From the NCBI GenBank assembly GCA_014843695.1, contig CM026395.1, positions 49,396,557 through 49,460,556 of the forward strand: a stretch of 64,000 nucleotides of DNA, given 5' to 3'. Each line of letters opens with the position of its first letter. The stretch's first letter is position 1. Shown in pieces: positions 53,801-61,799 of the stretch. Below the pieces are notes generated by a model. That model was not told where the DNA came from and searched no databases. It saw only the letters and a list, made by a program, of their open reading frames with translations. The position numbers and the translations under genes were made by a program. The DNA comes from Archivesica marissinica (taxonomy: Eukaryota > Mollusca > Bivalvia > Venerida > Vesicomyidae).

Positions 53801-56800
53801 CATATAAGCTTACGTTTCTATGTGGGAAATACTTACTGTGTAGCATATAAGCTTACGTTTCTATGTGGGAAGGCTTAATACTTATTGTGTAGCATATAAG
53901 CTTATGTTTCTATGTGGGAAATACTTACTGTGTAGCATATAAGCTTACGTTTCTATGTGGGAAATACTTACTGTGTAGCATATAAGCTTACGTTTCTATG
54001 TGGGAAATACTTACTGTGTAGCATATAAGCTTACGTTTCTATGTGGGAAATAGTTACTGTGTAGCATATAAGCTTACGTTTCTATGTGGGAAAGGCTTAA
54101 TACTTACTGTGTAGCATATAAGCTTACGTTTCTATGTGGGAAATACTTACTGTGTAGCATATAAGCTTACATTTCTATGTGGGAAATACTTACTGTGTAG
54201 CATATAAGCTTACGTTTCTATGTGGGAAATACTTACTGTGTAGCATATAAGCTTACGTTTCTATGTGGGAAATACTTACTGTGTAGCATATAAGCTTACG
54301 TTTCTATATGGGAAATACTTACTGTGTAGCATATAAGCTTATGTTTCTATGTGGGAAATACTTACTGTGTAGCATATAAGCTTACGTTTCTATGTGGGAA
54401 ATACTTACTGTGTAGCATATAAGCTTATGTTTCTATGTGGGAAATACTTACTGTGTAGCATATAAGCTTACGTTTCTATGTGGGAAATACTTACTGTGTA
54501 GCATATAAGCTTACGTTTCTATGTGGGAAATACTTACTGTGTAGCATATAAGCTTACGTTTCTATATGGGAAATACTTACTGTGTAGCATATAAGCTTAT
54601 GTTTCTATGTGGGAAATACTTACTGTGTAGCATATAAGCTTACGTTTCTATGTGGGAAATACTTACTGTGTAGCATATAAGCTTACGTTTCTATGTGAGA
54701 AATACTTACTGTGTAGCATATAAGCTTACGTTTCTATGTGGGAAATACTTACTGTGTAGCATATAAGCTTACATTTCTATGTGGGAAATACTTACTGTGT
54801 AGCATATAAGCTTACGTTTCTATGTGGGAAATACTTACTGTGTAGCATATAAGCTTATGTTTCTATGTGGGAAATACTTACTGTGTAGCATATAAGCTTA
54901 CGTTTCTATGTGGGAAATACTTACTGTGTAGCATATAAGCTTACGTTTCTATGTGGGAAATACTTACTGTGTAGCATATAAGCTTACGTTTCTATGTGGG
55001 AAATACTTACTGTGTAGCATATAAGCTTACGTTTCTATGTGGGAAATACTTACTGTGTAGCATATAAGCTTATGTTTCTATATGGGAAATACTTACTGTG
55101 TAGCATATAAGCTTATGTTTCTATGTGGGAAATACTTACTGTGTAGCATATAAGCTTACGTTTCTATGTGGGAAATACTTACTGTGTAGCATATAAGCTT
55201 ACGTTTCTATGTGAGAAATACTTACTGTGTAGCATATAAGCTTACGTTTCTATGTGGGAAATACTTACTGTGTAGCATATAAGCTTACATTTCTATGTGG
55301 GAAATACTTACTGTATAGCATATAAGCTTACATTTCTATGTGGGAAATACTTACTGTGTAGCATATAAGCTTATGTTTCTATGTGGGAAATACTTACTGT
55401 GTAGCATATAAGCTTACGTTTCTATGTGGGAAATACTTACTGTGTAGCATATAAGCTTTCGTTTCTATGTGGGAAATACTTACTGTGTAGCATATAAGCC
55501 TACGTTTCTATGTGGGAAATACTTACTGTGTAGCATATAAGCTTACGTTTCTATGTGGGAAAGGCTTAATACTTACTGTGTAGCATATAAGCTTACGTTT
55601 CTAATGTGGGAAATACTTACTGTGTAGCATATAAGCTTACATTTCTATGTGGGAAATACTTACTGTGTAGCATATAAGCTTACGTTTCTATGTGGGAACT
55701 ACTTACTGTGTAGCATATAAGCTTACGTTTCTATGTGGGAAATACTTACTGTGTAGCATATAAGCTTACGTTTCTATGTGGGAAATACTTACTGTGTAGC
55801 ATATAAGCTTACGTTTCTATGTGGGAAAGGCTTAATACTTACTGTGTAGCATATAAGCTTACGTTTCTAATGTGGGAAATACTTACTGTGTTACTGTGTA
55901 GCATATAGGCTTACGTTTCTATGTGGGAAAAGCTTAATAGTTAATGTGTAGCATATAAGCTTACGTTTCTATGTGGGAAATACTTACTGTGTAGCATATA
56001 AGCTTACGTTTCTATGTGGGAAAGGCTTAATACTTACTGTTCAAAATGCGTGACTCAATCTGTATTAGTTGAGCCATTGATGTTGGAACCCACTTAAACC
56101 ATCCGCCACTCTCTTCACTGACAGCTACAATTTGACTGCAAAAGCAAATAATACAAATAATAAGCTATTTTATCACCCCCCACCCTAAAGAAAGTGACGT
56201 CTAATGTGGGACTTGTAGGGTCGTGTCTTGTATACCACTCACAGATTTACAGCCGGGGTTTGCTATCATAATAAACATCGGTTTGACGGTTTATATGCAT
56301 TATTTCATCATCATCATCTCTGGTGATTGCCTCAATCTGTCACGGGCCGTAACTATGGTTGTTGAACACATTTGTAATTGTGTAATTGATAGATATACAA
56401 TGAATAGTGGTTTCTCGTGTTCTCGATGGGCCCATGTTCTCGAGGTAGATTATATTGACACCGTTTTGTTAACGAGAACCTTACAATTGTCTGTAAGTCA
56501 TTAAATGTTTACTCAACTGTAAACAGTAAATGCCGGGCCAGTGGAAATATCCAAAATGTTGGTAAGTATCGCTACTGAAAGGAGCAAGTTACTAAATTGG
56601 AAGATAGAATCTAGCCCCACCATATACCCTTCATATATATATACAGTGAAACCTGTGTTAGTGGTCACCTCCATTAAGCAGCCAACCCTTATTAAGCAGC
56701 TAGTTACCAGATTCCCAATATGTTGTCTTATTATATATTTTACCTCTATTAAGCAATAAGCAGCCACCTGTGTTAAGCAGCCACTTTCTCTGACTCCCTT

Positions 56801-59800
56801 GGCTGGCTGCTTAAGACAGGTTTGACTGTATGTGACAATGTATGTGTATTTATTGACAGTGGACATGTTATTATTATTAAACAATCACGATTGTGCCCTT
56901 AGACAAGGCATTTAAATTCCATTTTGCCTCTTCTCTCTCACTCGTGGCGATGTATTCCATCAGGAATGAGGTCTCAAGAGTGATTACCGGTAATATAAGT
57001 TGAAAGAACTTGTTTCGCAACTGAGCTAAAATAAATTTGTATAAACTAATTAAACAATCCCAATGTTCTGATATCATCTGATGACCAAGTTTCTGAAAAA
57101 CATCTTATTCTCTGTGACCTTTCATGACATATTATTCTTAATCACTAACTGAAATGTTTAATACGTGCATGTATGTGTATGTATGTATATATGTATATGT
57201 GTGTATGTATGTATATGTGTATATGTGTGTATGTATGTATGTATGTTTGTATGTATGTATGTATATGTGTGTAATTTGTTCTTGTAATGACATGAAAAGG
57301 AAAATAAAAAATATTAATACAAAAAAAAAAGTTTCTGAAATGAATCACTATTGACACGACTCCGATAAATATGTAAATAAATGGGTGAAGTGCCGCCAAA
57401 ATTAAGGGGACATAACTACGTCATATTCAATATTGCTGAGGTTCTGAAAGTGTGTCTGTAACAATCTTAGTGGGGAATGTTTAGAAATGTAAGTTTTTGT
57501 CAAATGAAAGAAATTATCAAATGTTTTAGTGCTGCTTAAAATATGAGTATTTTATAGTTCTTTTCCAGGCTGAATGTAGGTCCTCCATGATGATGATGAT
57601 ACTGACAAAACCGATCTCTGGCGAGCCTAATGGTGCCTCACAAAAAGGGATGACAATATTGCAAACATCTCACTAAAAACTTATTTACCACAAGTGGTTG
57701 AAAAGTAAAAAACTGTAATAAAAATGTTGTTTGCTATTGTTCTCTTACAAATGTATAATAACACCATTCAGGGCCTCATAGGAGGAATACATCGAGAATA
57801 TGGTAATCTCCCCTGAATATTGTAGTGTGTGTGTGTATTTTACGTTTATTTATCATCGCTACCGGTTGCCCATATGAGCGACGCCTCCTGAAGAGATTAG
57901 TCATTTTAGATTTTGGAGGATAGTGCATGATACGACAGAGATTTTTGGAGGATAATGCAATGATGCATACAGAGACCCATTCCAGCGTCTCCTCTGGTTC
58001 TTTTACGTGCACGGTGTAAAGCACCGACACGAGACCTCGGTTTAACGTGCCATCTAAAAGACTGTTAATTTTATTATGGTTAGACGGGGGATCGAACCTG
58101 CGATCCTTGGATTACCAGTCCAGCGTGTTACCACTGGACTACAGATCCGTCTGTAATATTGTAGAGAAAACATACCCGTCTAGCAAAGCTAGATAATAAT
58201 AATTGATGTCTAAATTAATTTATTGGAAACATCTCTTAAAACTTTAAGCTGAATGAAGACAAAATATATTTGAAAATGTAAGCTTTGATGAATGAGCTAA
58301 TGCTGATTAACCCATTCAACACCAAGTAACTCACATGGACTGGTCCATGATATTCATAAACCAATTAATGAATCAGAAAATCACATTTGGACAAGTTCAT
58401 TTATCAAAATGGGTAATTATGTCTAAAAATAGTCATATCACTGGCAAAAAGTGCAGATCCTGATGAGACGGCTCGTCACGAGCCGGCTCATCTGGATCTA
58501 CACTTTTTGTAAGCCTATTTAGAGGTCTGTGGTGTTGAAAGGGTTAAAGTCTCGAGAACTAGGTCCACAATTCCACATATAGAGGCGCTTTCTAGGATAG
58601 CCGTAAAAGGTATGTTGTGCCTTATGGTTTCAATTTCAAGCTCCCTGTTCCCAAACATTGGGAAATCTTTGCTTGAGACCAATTTGATTTTGGTACGTTT
58701 TGACCTCACCTCAATGCCGGCAACAAGAAGGCATTCTTTGTCATATTATGACAATGTGATTTATGTATATGTATTTATTATATTATTAATATCTCATATT
58801 GTTGCAAACCTGCATTCTGAGAAAATGACTTACCGGTACACATAGCTTATGTTTATTGTATGTATCATGACGAGTTTATTGTATGTATCATGACAAGTTT
58901 ATTGTATGTATCATGACGAGTTTATTGTATGTATCATGACGAGTTTATTGTATGTATCATGACGAGTTTATTGTATGTATCATGACGAGTTTATTGTATG
59001 TATCATGACAAGTTTATTGTATGTATCATGACTACAGTAAATAAAATTGGATTTGAGTGGATGATCATTCTTGGTCACACGGTCGCCAGAGTCTGGCTGA
59101 GACTGTTTAACCATATTGACTACATAGAACTTATGTCGCGGTACAGACTTACAGGGATCATTCTATAGGGCGAAATTGTCGCCCTAGGGACCCTGACTTC
59201 TCCCTTAAAAAAAATAAAAATATTTTTTGGTTTTTACCATTTTCAAACATTTTCTGTTGTCCAGTGGTAACATATTGGACTGGTAATCCAGGGATTGCAG
59301 GTTCGATCCCCTGTCTGACACTAATAAAATTAACAGTCTTTCAGATGTGACTTTAAATCAAGGTCTTGTGTTGGTGCTTTACACCGTGCACATAAAAGAA
59401 CCAGAGGAGAATGTGTCTCTGTCTGTATCATTGCACTATTGGATAGCCTCCACAAATCTAAAATGACCAATCTCTCCAGGAGGCTTATATGGGCAACCGG
59501 GTAGCGACGATAAATAAACGTAAAACACACACAGTCATATAATTGCCTTATATGGCATGTATTGTTAACTAGTATTAACTTCTTAGGCAAAATTTACATT
59601 GTCACCGATAAATTGGCATCACTGCATAAATAAAAGATGGAGGTCAGTTCTGTTACTTTCACTTTGTTATTGATTCAGTTATGATTTATTTCTTACTAAA
59701 TGATACTGGAGACAATAAAATAAATATCATTATGCTTAATTGAGAGTGAACATTATTTACGCAGCCTCTTTTTGAAACACAAATACCGGTACACAAGTTA

Positions 59801-61768
59801 TTGCTTGTCATCAGTAATCGCTATACCCAGGATACCGTAGTTTACACAAATTTATCATCTAGTCGGTTCAAAAGCTCACTCAGGGCTTGTGTTTAGTCCA
59901 AATATTTAGACTTGAAAAATGTGACATTTTACTATCCAGGCATTTTTCAAAGTCTAAACGCTAAACCTCAATTATGCGTAGCATATTTTATATTCTAAAA
60001 AGTCGTTTTTATAAAATAAAATTGTTAACAAGATGAACACACATACCGTTGTTTGAATTTTGCACAGTCTATAACGTCTCTTGACACAATATTATACATG
60101 AAATCAACGTTTAAATTTCATGACAGAGTTTCGCCATTCCAAATCGGCCATTTTGAATATTTGATTATTGCGAAAAACAAAAATAGAACTCGAAATAAGA
60201 CGAAAATGTTTACAAGATTTATCTCCATGCCATTACGGTGAACCAAATAAGATTTCGTTTAATATCCAATTGTTCATACGCATGAAATGTACTAAATAAT
60301 AAATCATTCAAATTTCTTTTGTGAAGACTGCACTGAAAATATGGGAGAATTTCACCTGCCGAACAGCTAAATAACAGTAAGACAATATATTTTTAACGTT
60401 CTTAATATCTATATTTAGGATTAATCTTAAAGCGACATTACATCGCAAAAAGCATATAAAATGCATGTATAAATGGATTGTTACTACAAATTCTTCTGAA
60501 TCCATCAAACAATAACATTGAATCAGTTTTGTGGTATACACTTTCAAACGTGAACGTAGGATTTCATAAAACAGTTATCCAGGCTCCTGAATTGACCTTT
60601 GTTGTCATTGAAGTCAATACTAAACACGCGATACTTTCGCTTAGAGATAATTTAATTAAGATTAGTCTACAAATAAATATGCATAGGCACACATGTGAGA
60701 TATCACAGTAAATATGTAGCATATTATGTTATATTTCGGGTTTTACGCCTGCATCAGCACCATTTTGGGCTATATCGCCGGCGGGCAGTTTACCTAATAA
60801 CACCTTTCCTGGGCAGGATCCAACGGTTAACCAGTACTTGGGTACACCAACCTCCATAAGAAACTGCCAACTTTTTCATATAAATGAGACACGGTCTGAG
60901 CGGGGCTCGAACCCGTGACCATCAGTGATGATAGGTTACAGTGGTACACAAGTCAGCGACCTTAACCACTCGACCACAGAGGCGGACAAATATGTAGCAT
61001 ACCTTGTGTTATTGAGGATAAACGCGTTGTATTACGCTTGTATCAGTTATTAGGCAAAAATTTGGGGGGAAATTATACCATATAATAGCAAATTACATTC
61101 TGCAGACATTTGCGTTTTCACCGATGTAGTGTCGCTTTAACACAAAATTTCACAAATGTACACATTTATAACCGTTCATGTCCGAAAAGCTTCAAAATAT
61201 TGGTCAGAAATCCTGCCATCGGATCAGGGCAGAAAGTGCTATGCGAAAATGAGCTGTAACGAGAAAGTGCTATGCGAAAATGAGCTGTAACGATATGACC
61301 TCGAAATAACAGAAACATTTTTTTTATGTAGAGGTCTTATTTATAGGCTTGTGTTGTACTGTTGAGATCTTGCCGACTCAAAATAAAAAATGATCTTATC
61401 TTAGCTTATAGCTCGATTACGAAGCAAGTTCTTACAACTTATATTAATCACTCTTGAGACCTCATTTCTGATGGAATCCATCGCCACGAGGGAGAGAAAA
61501 GATGCAACATGGAATTTAAAACGCATTGCTTAAGGGTACAATCGTAGCGGCTCCAGCGAGGCTTGTACACCAGGTCTTTCACACCTAAAGCGAATGTGCT
61601 ACCACTGCTACCCCTACCATTGCACTATCACGACTTCCATTACCAGGATACATCATACAGTACCTGTGGTTGTTGAGTTGAACTTGATCCTCTTGTTTTA
61701 TTTCCATTTTGAATAGATGAGATTTATCTATCGATACTCATACTGCACTAGAACATACCTGAGTGTGT

Positions 61769-61799
<31 letters not shown>

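Noticed and set aside
58311..58543. Possible hammerhead ribozyme (CTGATGAG next to a strong hairpin in MITE H)
   Set aside because: The conserved GAAA segment and a cleavable third stem are not found in the right places. The motif is explained by the MITE's internal hairpin.
12117..61640. Functional tRNA genes
   Set aside because: All tRNA-like sequences with A and B boxes belong to dispersed SINE copies with bodies and tails, and none folds cleanly by eye into an intact cloverleaf.
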